This document shows positions 33,564-41,204 of a stretch of DNA of 62,017 nt, in pieces (position 1 is the stretch's first letter; every line of letters begins with the position of its first letter). The notes beneath the pieces are model-generated. The model was not told the DNA's origin, made no database searches, and saw only the letters and a list, made by a program, of their open reading frames with translations. This DNA comes from an uncultured delta proteobacterium (lineage in GTDB: Bacteria; Desulfobacterota; Syntrophia; Syntrophales; Smithellaceae), in NCBI GenBank assembly GCA_903907985.1, contig CAIVQG010000012.1:1-62017 (forward strand). Reading direction: 5' to 3'. The position numbers and the translations under genes were made by a program.

Positions 33564-33591
33564 TTGACAGTGGTTAGCCCGTCCTTATATT
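33564..33591 (+). promoter_or_regulatory. Predicted promoter of nifU-nifS
   Basis: TTGACA (33564-33569) is separated by 16 bp from TATATT (33586-33591). Transcription would start near 33598 and produce a roughly 125-nt leader that contains the nested palindrome at 33618-33681. Confidence 0.55.
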
Positions 33592-33617
33592 AAACTCCAT
33601 AAAATTATTCGGTTACA

Positions 33618-33681
33618 AAATACTATAAAAATACTTGCAATTAGAAAAGAATAATTTTAATTGTAACGCAGTATAGTATTT
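33618..33681 (+). promoter_or_regulatory. Nested palindrome in the nifU leader
   Basis: Outer arms AAATACTATA (33618-33627) and TATAGTATTT (33672-33681) are exact complements. Inner arms CAATTA (33638-33643) and TAATTG (33658-33663) are also complementary and lie within one base of the same centre. The element is AT-rich, lies downstream of the predicted promoter, and could be an operator for a dimeric repressor (for example an Rrf2-type sensor) or an RNA hairpin. Confidence 0.45.
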
Positions 33682-33722
33682 CAGAATTTTGAAAAATAGT
33701 TATTCACTTTAAGGAGTGTTTT

Positions 33723-34547
33723 ATGTGGGAATACACGGACAAAGTAAAAGATCATTTTCTCAATCCGCATAATGTCGGTGAAATTGAAAACCCGGATGGT
33801 GAGGCGGAGGTTGGTTCTCTGGCCTGCGGTGATGCCTTGAAGCTTACCTTCTCGCTCGATGAGAATAAGAGAATCAAAGAAGCAAAATTCAAAACATTCG
33901 GCTGCGCCAGTGCTATCGCTACCTCTTCGGCATTGACTGATATAATCAAAGGGATGACTCTGGAAGAGGCGCTGAAAGTAACCAATCAGGATATTGCCGA
34001 GTATCTGGGCGGTTTACCGCAGGAGAAAATGCACTGCTCTGTCATGGGTAAACAGGCGCTGGAAAAGGCCGTAGAGAATTATCGGGGTGCTCCCTCCATT
34101 GAACCGGGAACGAAAATTATTTGCGAGTGTTTTGGAGTCACTGATAAGGAAATCGAACGGGTTGTCCGGGAAAACAAACTCTCCACGGTGGAAGAGGTAA
34201 CAAATTATACCAAAGCGGGCGGCGGCTGCGGAAACTGTCATGACGCCATCCAACAGATAATTGACAGTGTGAAGAGCGAAAGCAAGTCGTCACAACAGCC
34301 ACAGCTGACCAATCTCCAGAAAATCCGCCTGATTGAAGAAACAATCGAACGGGAAATTCGGCCCTCATTGAAGCATGACGGCGGAGATATTGACCTGATT
34401 GATGTTATCGGTAACCGGGTAATCGTTGCTACCCGCGGTGCTTGCGCGACTTGCAAAGCCTCTGATATCACATTGAAGCATTTTGTGGAACATCGACTTA
34501 AGGAACTTGTTTCGCCGGACATTACGGTTGAGGAGGCAGCAAAATGA
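33723..34547 (+). CDS. nifU: Fe-S cluster assembly scaffold NifU
   Basis: 274 residues with all three NifU parts. The IscU-like scaffold (Cys in S-L-A-C-G-D, F-G-C-A-S-A and M-H-C-S-V) is followed by a BFD-like [2Fe-2S] domain (about 137-185, I-C-E-C-F-G-V and G-G-C-G-N-C-H) and a C-terminal Nfu domain (C-A-T-C-K near 239). It holds nascent clusters supplied with sulfur by NifS. Its ATG has AAGGAG upstream. It overlaps nifS by four bases. No nitrogenase gene is seen, so it is probably the general Fe-S system, as in other anaerobes. Confidence 0.96.
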   Translation: MWEYTDKVKDHFLNPHNVGEIENPDGEAEVGSLACGDALKLTFSLDENKRIKEAKFKTFGCASAIATSSALTDIIKGMTLEEALKVTNQDIAEYLGGLPQEKMHCSVMGKQALEKAVENYRGAPSIEPGTKIICECFGVTDKEIERVVRENKLSTVEEVTNYTKAGGGCGNCHDAIQQIIDSVKSESKSSQQPQLTNLQKIRLIEETIEREIRPSLKHDGGDIDLIDVIGNRVIVATRGACATCKASDITLKHFVEHRLKELVSPDITVEEAAK

Positions 34548-35725
34548 AGACGGTTTATCTCGATAACAACGCTACAACGCAGGTGGCCGAAGAAGTGCTG
34601 GATGCTATGCTTCCTTATTTTCGTGATTTATACGGCAATCCTTCCAGTATGCATACTTTTGGCGGTCAGGTAGGACAGAAAATCCGGGCGGCCCGTGAAC
34701 AGGTGGCGCAACTTATCGGCGCCAGTCCCGATGAAATAATTTTTACCAGTTGCGGGACGGAAAGCGATAACGCAGCTATCCATTCGGCGCTGGTGACGCG
34801 ACCCGATAAGAAGCACATTATCACCAGCCGGGTGGAACATCCCGCCATTCGTGCCTTAGCGGCCCATCTGGCCGGGCAAGGGTATCGGGTTACTGAACTT
34901 CCGGTGGATAAAAATGGCGTACTGGATCTGGAAAATCTGGAAAAAAGTATGACTCCTGATACGGCTGTAGTAAGCCTGATGTGGGGCAATAATGAAACCG
35001 GAGTGATATTTCCGGTGGAAGAGGCCGCGGCAATGGCCCATGAGCGGGGTATTCTTTTCCATACGGATGCCGTCCAGAGTACGGGCAAAATACCCATCAA
35101 TCTGAAAAAGAACGCTATCGACATGCTTTCCATATCCGGCCACAAGCTGAATGCACCGAAAGGAATCGGTGTGCTTTACGTTCGTAAGGGTACCAAGTTT
35201 TCGCCGTTTCTGATTGGTGGACATCAGGAAAGAGAACGCCGTGGCGGAACAGAGAATACCCCCAGCATTGTTGGTTTGGGAAAAGCCTGTGAGCTGGCCG
35301 CCCAAAATATGGAAAAAGAAAATACATATGTCAAAAATCTGCGCGATAAGCTGGAGAAGGAACTTTTGAGCAGGATTCCGCAGAGCAGGGTCAATGGTGA
35401 TACCGGCAATCGTCTGCCCAATACTACAAATATCAGCTTTGAGTTTGTCGAAGGGGAAGCAATTCTGCTTTTAATGAATGAGCAGGGTATTTGTGCTTCT
35501 TCCGGTTCAGCATGTACTTCAGGCTCATTACAGCCTTCACATGTTTTGCGGGCTATGGGTGTGCCCTTCACGATGGCGCACGGTTCCATTCGGTTTAGCC
35601 TGAGTATTTACAATACCGCAGCAGAGATAGACTTTGTGATAGATAAAATGCCGGCAATCATTGAGCGTCTGCGGGGAATGTCACCTTTCTGGAATTCAGG
35701 TCAACAGGCCTGTAAAACCCAATAA
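34544..35725 (+). CDS. nifS: Cysteine desulfurase NifS
   Basis: 393-residue PLP enzyme that moves sulfur from cysteine to NifU. Visible marks are D-N-N-A-T-T at the N-terminus, I-S-G-H-K-L-N-A-P-K-G-I-G with the PLP Lys near 202, and S-S-G-S-A-C-T-S-G with the catalytic Cys near 325 (the loop of group I enzymes). The start ATGA overlaps the nifU stop, so the pair is translationally coupled. Confidence 0.96.
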   Translation: MKTVYLDNNATTQVAEEVLDAMLPYFRDLYGNPSSMHTFGGQVGQKIRAAREQVAQLIGASPDEIIFTSCGTESDNAAIHSALVTRPDKKHIITSRVEHPAIRALAAHLAGQGYRVTELPVDKNGVLDLENLEKSMTPDTAVVSLMWGNNETGVIFPVEEAAAMAHERGILFHTDAVQSTGKIPINLKKNAIDMLSISGHKLNAPKGIGVLYVRKGTKFSPFLIGGHQERERRGGTENTPSIVGLGKACELAAQNMEKENTYVKNLRDKLEKELLSRIPQSRVNGDTGNRLPNTTNISFEFVEGEAILLLMNEQGICASSGSACTSGSLQPSHVLRAMGVPFTMAHGSIRFSLSIYNTAAEIDFVIDKMPAIIERLRGMSPFWNSGQQACKTQ

Positions 35726-35884
35726 AGGCAAGATGAAGAAGTCCCGGGACGCAGCGAAAATGGAGTATTGCTATTTATTTCATTCCATTGTCAATTCAAA
35801 GATGACGCCGCGGCCGCAAAGCCAACAAGCGTAGCGCTTGCATTGGAAGTGGAATAAAGTTGCCAATGAAGGAGTAGAGCATTA

Positions 35885-36871
35885 ATGAAAAGTCCATTAG
35901 AGAGAAGACAATGCAAAGAAAATTTAGAATCGGTTAAACATTCCCGGAAAGATATTCCAGGTATTGTGGAGAAATTAGTAGCATCCTGCAATAAAGAAGG
36001 TCGCTTTGATCATGTCAGCGCTGAACCGATACCCTATCGGGATGCTGTCATTGATGTGTTGCGGCGGGCGAGCCGCATCCTTTATCCGGGATTTTTCATC
36101 CGGACCAGACTGGATCAAACGAATGTGGGATATTATCTGGGTCAGGAAGTGACGGGATTATTTGAAGTTCTGTCCGAACAGATAATTCTGGCGATTCGTC
36201 ATGATTGCCTGCGCCACAATCTCCCTTGTGTTAAGTGCGAGGAACTGGGGCATGAGATCACTGTAAAATTTCTCCATGAATTACCGGAATTAAGAAAGAT
36301 GTTGGCCAAGGATATTCTTGCGGCTTACGAGGGCGACCCGGCGGCGAAGGGTTACGATGAAATAATCTTCAGCTATCCGGGTTTAGGCGCCATAACTGTT
36401 TACCGGATAGCCCATCAATTGCATAGCATGAATGTGCCGTTAATACCCCGGATAATGAGCGAATATGCCCACAGCCACACAGGCATTGATATTCATCCGG
36501 GGGCTGCTATCGGGGAGAGCTTTTTTATCGATCACGGTACAGGAGTAGTTATCGGTGAGACGGCGTCCATCGGCAAACATGTCCGCATCTATCAGGGTGT
36601 TACCTTGGGAGCGATCTCATTGAGTAAAGCGGAGTGCAAACGCCTGCGCAACAAGAAGCGTCATCCGACGCTGGAAGATGACGTCATCATTTATGCCAAT
36701 GCCACGATTCTCGGCGGTGAAACAGTGGTTGGCGCCCGTTCCGTTATCGGCGGCAACGTCTGGCTAACCCACTCTGTGCCTCCCGATACGGAAGTCTTTA
36801 TCAAGAAACAAGACCTGATTTTTGGCGAGAAACAATATAAGAAGCAGGCTGTGAAAAAAAGTTTCCGGTAA
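35885..36871 (+). CDS. cysE: Serine O-acetyltransferase
   Basis: 328 residues. An N-terminal extension (about 1-150) precedes a left-handed beta-helix with hexapeptide repeats (D-I-H-P-G-A-A-I-G, F-F-I-D-H-G-T-G-V-V-I-G-E-T, V-R-I-Y-Q-G-V-T-L-G-A). It makes O-acetylserine from acetyl-CoA for cysteine synthesis. It lies 159 bp after nifS and has a strong AAGGAG. Together nifU-nifS-cysE link cysteine supply to Fe-S assembly. The extension makes it longer than E. coli CysE (273 residues) and agrees with the family often found next to nifS in anaerobes. Confidence 0.92.
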   Translation: MKSPLERRQCKENLESVKHSRKDIPGIVEKLVASCNKEGRFDHVSAEPIPYRDAVIDVLRRASRILYPGFFIRTRLDQTNVGYYLGQEVTGLFEVLSEQIILAIRHDCLRHNLPCVKCEELGHEITVKFLHELPELRKMLAKDILAAYEGDPAAKGYDEIIFSYPGLGAITVYRIAHQLHSMNVPLIPRIMSEYAHSHTGIDIHPGAAIGESFFIDHGTGVVIGETASIGKHVRIYQGVTLGAISLSKAECKRLRNKKRHPTLEDDVIIYANATILGGETVVGARSVIGGNVWLTHSVPPDTEVFIKKQDLIFGEKQYKKQAVKKSFR

Positions 36872-37127
36872 GGTGCCTATTATTAATCTCGCTATACAGA
36901 AATACCGGAGCACTGGAAATTGCATTCATCATTCCTTTGATTCTGCCGAGAGGAAATCTGAGATCGTGATCTGTAATAGATGAGCCTGTACGGCAACTTT
37001 CCTTTGGTAATATTTGGAAATGATCAAGGGGAAAATAAAATATGCTTGCCATTATTACTCCGGCAAATAAACATATAACTTTACATTTGTTGTCAAGAAT
37101 ACTTCGTCCCACAGCAAACGAATCCAG

Positions 37128-37496
37128 TTATTTGCCCAGACAATCGGATTTGCCTTTTCCTCGTCCCTCCGTATCTTCTTTTTTCAGTATGCCGTTTTCA
37201 AAGGTAAGTTTATAGATAAAGTCATTATCGCCGCAGTTGTAATGCCATACTTCCGATTTCTTGCCGCACTTTTTGACTTTCTTGATCTTGCCCGCTTTAT
37301 CAGTGGTCGTATATTCCTGCCGGTTTTCACAAGATGTTTCTTTAGAGGTTGGTTTTCCGCAGGTGACCTGAACTTGGGTCTTGCTGTCGCCTGAGCTTAT
37401 CAGGCCGGAACCACAACGAAACGCCCAGCTGTTTACCGCCCAAAGAAATAAAAATGTCAAAGCTGTAAAAAATATAATTGTAATGTTTTTCTTCAT
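37128..37496 (-). CDS. DUF2845 exported protein
   Basis: 122 residues with a signal peptide (about 1-24) and the DUF2845 pattern: F-R-C-G-S-G-L-I-S-x-G-D-S-K-x-x-V, then C-G-K-P near residue 50, and a C-terminal Y-N-C-G-D-N-D-F. The four or five Cys are consistent with disulfides in the periplasm. Function is unknown. Its ATG is within one base of the methyltransferase stop, implying a coupled pair. Confidence 0.85.
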   Translation of the reverse strand: MKKNITIIFFTALTFLFLWAVNSWAFRCGSGLISSGDSKTQVQVTCGKPTSKETSCENRQEYTTTDKAGKIKKVKKCGKKSEVWHYNCGDNDFIYKLTFENGILKKEDTEGRGKGKSDCLGK

Positions 37497-38431
37497 TATT
37501 CCCCTCCTTTAATTAAAACGAGATATTCGTATTTATAGAGATCATAAACAAACTGCTGGATGATTTCCTGCTCGTCACTGAAAGGTGTTGATAAACGCAG
37601 GGCGGTGCGCACACGATCACTGCAATTTAGCGGCAAAAAATCAATAAACTGGCCGCGGATAACTTTGTAATTGTGAGCCTGGGCGAGCTGCTGAAGGTGG
37701 GAAAACTTAATGGTATATTCATCATGCTTTTTGAGAGATATTCTTTCCGGTGTAATGGTTGATGCAAAATGGATATAAGGTTTTAATGAAGGCGGCAAGG
37801 TTGCCTCACAGCTATGCTCACTTAAATAGATATACCTGAATCCGGCCAGACACAGATTGTCCAGGACTTCCAGTGCGCCGATATTAATATTTTCTTTCGG
37901 AGGCAATGTCAGGTGATACTTTTGCTGAAAATAGGTCAGTTTGTCCAGATAATGGTTTGTCGGGAAATTATCAGATTGTCCTTCTGGAGATTGGGCAACC
38001 AGGGTGGGGAAATCGCCAAGATTTTCATTCAAGATGGCCAGATCATAATGCTGTAATTCGCTGATTTTCATGCTCAGAATGTCGCGTTTCAGAAATACAA
38101 CATTACGGTCAGCTAAACAGCTTTTCTGCTTTTCGAGAAGGTAAGGAGAAATATCGAGCATAGTCACTCTCAGATGGGGAGCCAGAGTCAGGAAATCACG
38201 CATCAGATATCCGAAACCACCACCTACTTCGAGAATGTTTTTCAAACCTGTGAAATCGAACAGATCATTGAGAAAATAAAATAGTTGGCAGCCAAAAGGA
38301 CTGTCGGTCTGCAGGACTTTGCGGCAGGGGCTTTTCTCCGGCTGCAAGGCATTACATACAGTCAATTCCCAGTTCAGGGAATCCTTGTCATGCAGGTAAT
38401 ACTCATCCGTTGTGTTTAAATAATAACTCAT
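37496..38431 (-). CDS. SAM-dependent methyltransferase, probable sugar O-methyltransferase type
   Basis: About 311 residues. The Rossmann motif I (I-L-E-V-G-G-G-F-G-Y-L) near residue 66 and the following acidic V-T-M-L-D-I-S-P-Y identify a class I methyltransferase. The overall layout resembles putative sugar O-methyltransferases from polysaccharide clusters, but no glycan genes are adjacent. I chose ATG 38429-38431, which starts M-S-Y-Y-L-N-T-T. An upstream ATG would add a 38-residue non-homologous, Cys/Phe-rich stretch. The methyl acceptor is unknown. Confidence 0.72.
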   Translation of the reverse strand: MSYYLNTTDEYYLHDKDSLNWELTVCNALQPEKSPCRKVLQTDSPFGCQLFYFLNDLFDFTGLKNILEVGGGFGYLMRDFLTLAPHLRVTMLDISPYLLEKQKSCLADRNVVFLKRDILSMKISELQHYDLAILNENLGDFPTLVAQSPEGQSDNFPTNHYLDKLTYFQQKYHLTLPPKENINIGALEVLDNLCLAGFRYIYLSEHSCEATLPPSLKPYIHFASTITPERISLKKHDEYTIKFSHLQQLAQAHNYKVIRGQFIDFLPLNCSDRVRTALRLSTPFSDEQEIIQQFVYDLYKYEYLVLIKGGE

Positions 38432-38795
38432 ATGTATTGTAAAAATTAAATTATTGGTATTGTGAAAATTATGATATTCAGAATGAAGACTTAATAATTT
38501 AAAAAAGCGGAAAAAGCAACTATGAATATAACAGTCAGCAACCAAACGGAAATGTTCCGCTGGATTTTATTCGCAAGTGCGGTTTTGCCGATGCAGAATG
38601 GAAAAAACGCAGTCAGTGCTTGTTCTGAGCTCCACAATCGTGACGTCATATCTTTCTGATGAGAAGGAATTCTCTGCTTGTTACGCAAGGCTGGTTGATA
38701 TTTTAAAAAATAATTATGAAAACTGAATGCGGACGGGGTAAGCAGACAGTATTGAAATTTGTGGTTGTCAGGATTACCGGCATTTATTTTGACCG

Positions 38796-38818
38796 GCCGG
38801 ATTATGACATAATCCGGC
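38796..38818. repeat. 23-bp perfect palindrome in a gene-poor region
   Basis: GCCGGATTAT (38796-38805), GAC, ATAATCCGGC (38809-38818). It is an orphan operator- or transposon-end-like palindrome. The surrounding region 38432-39193 has no supported gene, only short uncertain frames. Confidence 0.5.
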
Positions 38819-38993
38819 AATTGCAGGAAATAATGCTGCCTATGGATAAATGAAACTCATTCAGTTCTTGGGGGCTGATCTGGGATGTTTTTCTTTCGGA
38901 ACTGTTGTTTTTCAGGTTCATATTATCCATGCAACAATACGATTGGAAATCAATAACATCCTTTCATTTAAACCCACATTGTGAAAAAAATAA

Positions 38994-39022
38994 TTGACAT
39001 ACAAGAGCAGTTTACATATATA
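38994..39022 (+). promoter_or_regulatory. Consensus sigma-70 promoter of the 3D-domain gene (copy 1 of shared module)
   Basis: TTGACA (38994-38999), 17-bp spacer starting TACAAGA, TATATA (39017-39022). About 22 bp downstream lies AAGTTCTTATTAAAA (39039-39053), which recurs at the same spacing after the promoter at 39795. Confidence 0.8.
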
Positions 39023-39038
39023 TCGTCCACCTCAAAGC

Positions 39039-39218
39039 AAGTTCTTATTAAAATTCTATTTCTTCTGACAATTTTCCTGAGCTAGATCAGTACGAGATAA
39101 TAAGAGCCAATTAGAATATTCCACTCTTCAATGAGAGTGTCTATATAGAGGAGCTACGGGTAGGCTAAGGTAGCCATAACCCAATCTGTGTAAAGAGTGA
39201 TTTTGCTCTTTCAACACA
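39039..39218 (+). promoter_or_regulatory. Structured 5' leader of the 3D-domain gene
   Basis: The predicted transcript has a leader of about 200 nt. Three hairpins are visible in series: CACTCT/AGAGTG (39122-39139), GGGT-A-GGCTA/TAGCC-ATA-ACCC (39158-39182) and TGTGT-AAAGAG/CTCTTT-CA-ACACA (39187-39218), the last ending just before the GGAGG site. The pattern fits a cis-regulatory RNA, but it matches no riboswitch consensus that I can recall. Confidence 0.45.
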
Positions 39219-39229
39219 AGGAGGTAATT

Positions 39230-39655
39230 ATGACAAGAATAAACCTATTAGTAGCAAGAGTTGTGCTTTTAGGAATTTGTATCCTGTGTATTTCATCTGT
39301 TAGTGTATGGGCAGAGGAAAGCGAAATATCAGTGACGGCGTACACATTGAAGGAATGTTACCATAATAAAGGTAAGACAGCTTCTGGAGAGATCGTTAGA
39401 AAGGGGATAGTAGCTGTTTCACCGGACTTGGAAAGTAAAGGGCTTAAAATAGGAACTAAAATCAAAATTAGTGATATGGGAACCTTTATAGTCAAAGATC
39501 GGACAAATCGCAGAAATCGTGGTAATATCGATATTTATATGCCTTCATATAAAAAGGCATTACGATTTGGAAGACAGAATTATACTTTAGTCCAAAACCA
39601 AGAAGAATTAAATCTTTTAAATGGTAAAGAAAAGTATGTCTGTATTCTAGATTAA
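39230..39655 (+). CDS. Exported 3D-domain (double-psi beta-barrel) protein
   Basis: About 141 residues with a signal peptide (about 1-28, ending V-W-A). The 3D domain, found in lytic-transglycosylase-like MltA/RlpA relatives and YabE-type cell-wall proteins, is marked by V-T-A-Y-T near residue 36, G-K-T-A-S-G, G-I-V-A-V-S-P-D and D-R-T-N-R-R-N-R-G-N-I-D-I-Y-M near 97 (the D-x-T and D-I-Y/D-V-F aspartates). Such proteins are murein-active or murein-binding. Start ATG 39230 is preceded by AAGGAGG. It is expressed from a consensus promoter through a long structured leader and ends at a strong hairpin. Confidence 0.8.
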   Translation: MTRINLLVARVVLLGICILCISSVSVWAEESEISVTAYTLKECYHNKGKTASGEIVRKGIVAVSPDLESKGLKIGTKIKISDMGTFIVKDRTNRRNRGNIDIYMPSYKKALRFGRQNYTLVQNQEELNLLNGKEKYVCILD

Positions 39656-39676
39656 TTTATGTAGATTTAAAGTAAA

Positions 39677-39717
39677 TTACCATCTAGGGGTATATGCTCC
39701 TCACCCCTAGATGGTAA
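39677..39717 (+). terminator. Strong hairpin after the 3D-domain gene
   Basis: TTACCATCTAGGGG (39677-39690) and its exact complement (39704-39717) form a 14-bp stem with a 13-base loop. The plus strand continues with AAAAAA, not T, so it is not a canonical intrinsic terminator. Confidence 0.5.
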
Positions 39718-39794
39718 AAAAACTAATCAATTGATTCCATCCCTCCGAAAACAACCATCGGTAACACCCCCCTTATTTTGTGGCTAAGATATTC

Positions 39795-39823
39795 TTGACA
39801 TACAAGATAGCGTTTCCTATACT
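39795..39823 (+). promoter_or_regulatory. Consensus sigma-70 promoter of the HD-domain gene (copy 2 of shared module)
   Basis: TTGACA (39795-39800), 17-bp spacer beginning TACAAGA, TATACT (39818-39823). AAGTTCTTATTAAAA recurs at 39839-39853, 21 bp after the start of the -10 box. Shared spacer start and downstream box indicate duplication or co-regulation with the promoter at 38994. Confidence 0.8.
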
Positions 39824-39875
39824 GCGTCGCAGAAAAGGAAGTTCTTATTAAAAAAATGTTTTTATAGGGGAAAAC

Positions 39876-40838
39876 ATGGTAGCTGCAGCTCCCGAGACTG
39901 AAATCCAAATTTCTATCCTCGTCGATCCCAATAAGCCCCGCGCCATCTTAGTGGACGCCAAGCGACTATTTCGAGCATCATACCAGAATGCCAACTTCAA
40001 ACATGTAGACAAGGTGTTTCTCCTTACGAAACGACTCTACGACGGCCGTTTCCCCGGATATTTAGCCTGTGCCGTCGAATATCATGATTTTGTTCACTGC
40101 GTGGCCGTCTTTGCCGCTACATCACGCCTCATTGACGGTTGTGAACTAGCCGGGCTTGAGTTGGGGCCAGCTCTTGCGGGGGAGGTACTCATCGCCGCTA
40201 TGCTCCATGATACAGGCTATATCCGAATGGAAAACGATACCAAAGGCACGGGAGCTCAGTACACGAAAATTCACGTGGACCGCTCTTCGGACTTCGTCCT
40301 CAGAGAAGCCGCAGCCTTCGGTCTTGGCCCCGAGAGCGCCGCTCGCATATCCCGCATAATCCTTGGTACCGATCTGGGACGCTCCTGGGATTCTCTTAGC
40401 TTCGATTCCGAAAAAGAGCAGATTGCTGCAGAAATACTTGCGAGCGCGGACCTCCTGGGCCAGATGTCCGATAGGGCATACCTCGAAAAACTACTTTTCC
40501 TTTATTATGAATTCCGCGAGGCCGGGATTGGAGCCTATGAAAGCGCCTTTGACATACTCAAGAAAACCGCCGCATTCTATGAATCCACCCAAAATAGGCT
40601 TAACGTTACCCTTGGTCGAGTATCTGGCCAAACGAAAGAGCATTTCAAGGCTCGCTATAGCTTGTCTCGTGACCTCTATCGCGAGGCTATCTCTGGTCAA
40701 ATGAACTATCTTGAAGCCATAATTGCCGATGACAGTACCAACTTCAGAAATAAGCTCAAAAGAATGGATCTAGCGGCAATAGAAAGCCGAATGGCATCGT
40801 CGCAATGTGTCTTGACCGCTATTAAAAGTACTGATTAG
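39876..40838 (+). CDS. HD-domain phosphohydrolase-like protein
   Basis: 320 residues. Metal-binding residues of an HD fold are visible: Y-H-D-F-V-H near residue 70, A-A-M-L-H-D-T-G-Y-I near 108, H near 132 (K-I-H-V-D-R-S) and L-A-S-A-D-L-L-G near 189. The first two are in the order H...HD...H...D. This suggests a metal-dependent phosphohydrolase, possibly acting on a nucleotide or cyclic nucleotide, though no GYP motif of c-di-GMP phosphodiesterases is present. It shares its promoter module with the 3D-domain gene. The AGGGG ribosome site is weak. Confidence 0.75.
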   Translation: MVAAAPETEIQISILVDPNKPRAILVDAKRLFRASYQNANFKHVDKVFLLTKRLYDGRFPGYLACAVEYHDFVHCVAVFAATSRLIDGCELAGLELGPALAGEVLIAAMLHDTGYIRMENDTKGTGAQYTKIHVDRSSDFVLREAAAFGLGPESAARISRIILGTDLGRSWDSLSFDSEKEQIAAEILASADLLGQMSDRAYLEKLLFLYYEFREAGIGAYESAFDILKKTAAFYESTQNRLNVTLGRVSGQTKEHFKARYSLSRDLYREAISGQMNYLEAIIADDSTNFRNKLKRMDLAAIESRMASSQCVLTAIKSTD

Positions 40839-40967
40839 AAGTGGCAATCAGCACCTCAATAATAAATCAAAAACACTCGACTCGAAGGTGTAACAAGTGA
40901 AACATGCCCAAAGCCGGATTATCTTTGGTAAGCAGAAAACGCGCCAGAACCTGATATGTAATAAAAC

Positions 40968-41186
40968 ATGAAATGCATCAATAAAACATCAACATACAGT
41001 GATAATATAAATAAACACTTTAATAAATATTTCCCCCTAATAGAAATCAATTTCGTCAAATTCATTGCGCAGTATGCGGTGGTGCTGGCGAGTCGGTCTG
41101 TGCGTTCGGGTCATATTTGCCAGGATTTAAACACGCTGGCCGGAAATGCCTTTTGTTGTGGAATTACCGCTAAGGAACTACCTTAA
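40968..41186 (+). pseudogene. RecD N-terminal remnant
   Basis: 72 residues. The segment Y-A-V-V-L-A-S-R-S-V-R-S-G-H-I-C-Q-D-L-N-T-L-A-G resembles the RecD N-terminal region (x-L-A-A-x-x-S-x-x-x-x-x-G-H-V-C-x-D-L-x-x-L-A-G). It then stops, with no helicase domain following. There is no clear ribosome site. It ends 18 bp before the AddB-like gene, the place where a recD could have stood beside recB/recC-type genes. It is likely a truncated relic, though a short independent protein cannot be excluded. Confidence 0.45.
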
Positions 41187-41204
41187 AATTCTCTCGGAGA
41201 TAAC

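Noticed and set aside
38491-38820. Open frame of 109 codons on the minus strand upstream of the methyltransferase
   Set aside because: It has no recognisable family, no ribosome site, and overlaps the unlikely upstream extension of the methyltransferase; not enough support for a gene.
39058-39182. Considered a GEMM (c-di-GMP) or ydaO (c-di-AMP) riboswitch in the 3D-domain leader
   Set aside because: The conserved core sequences of those classes are not present, so only an unnamed structured leader is claimed.
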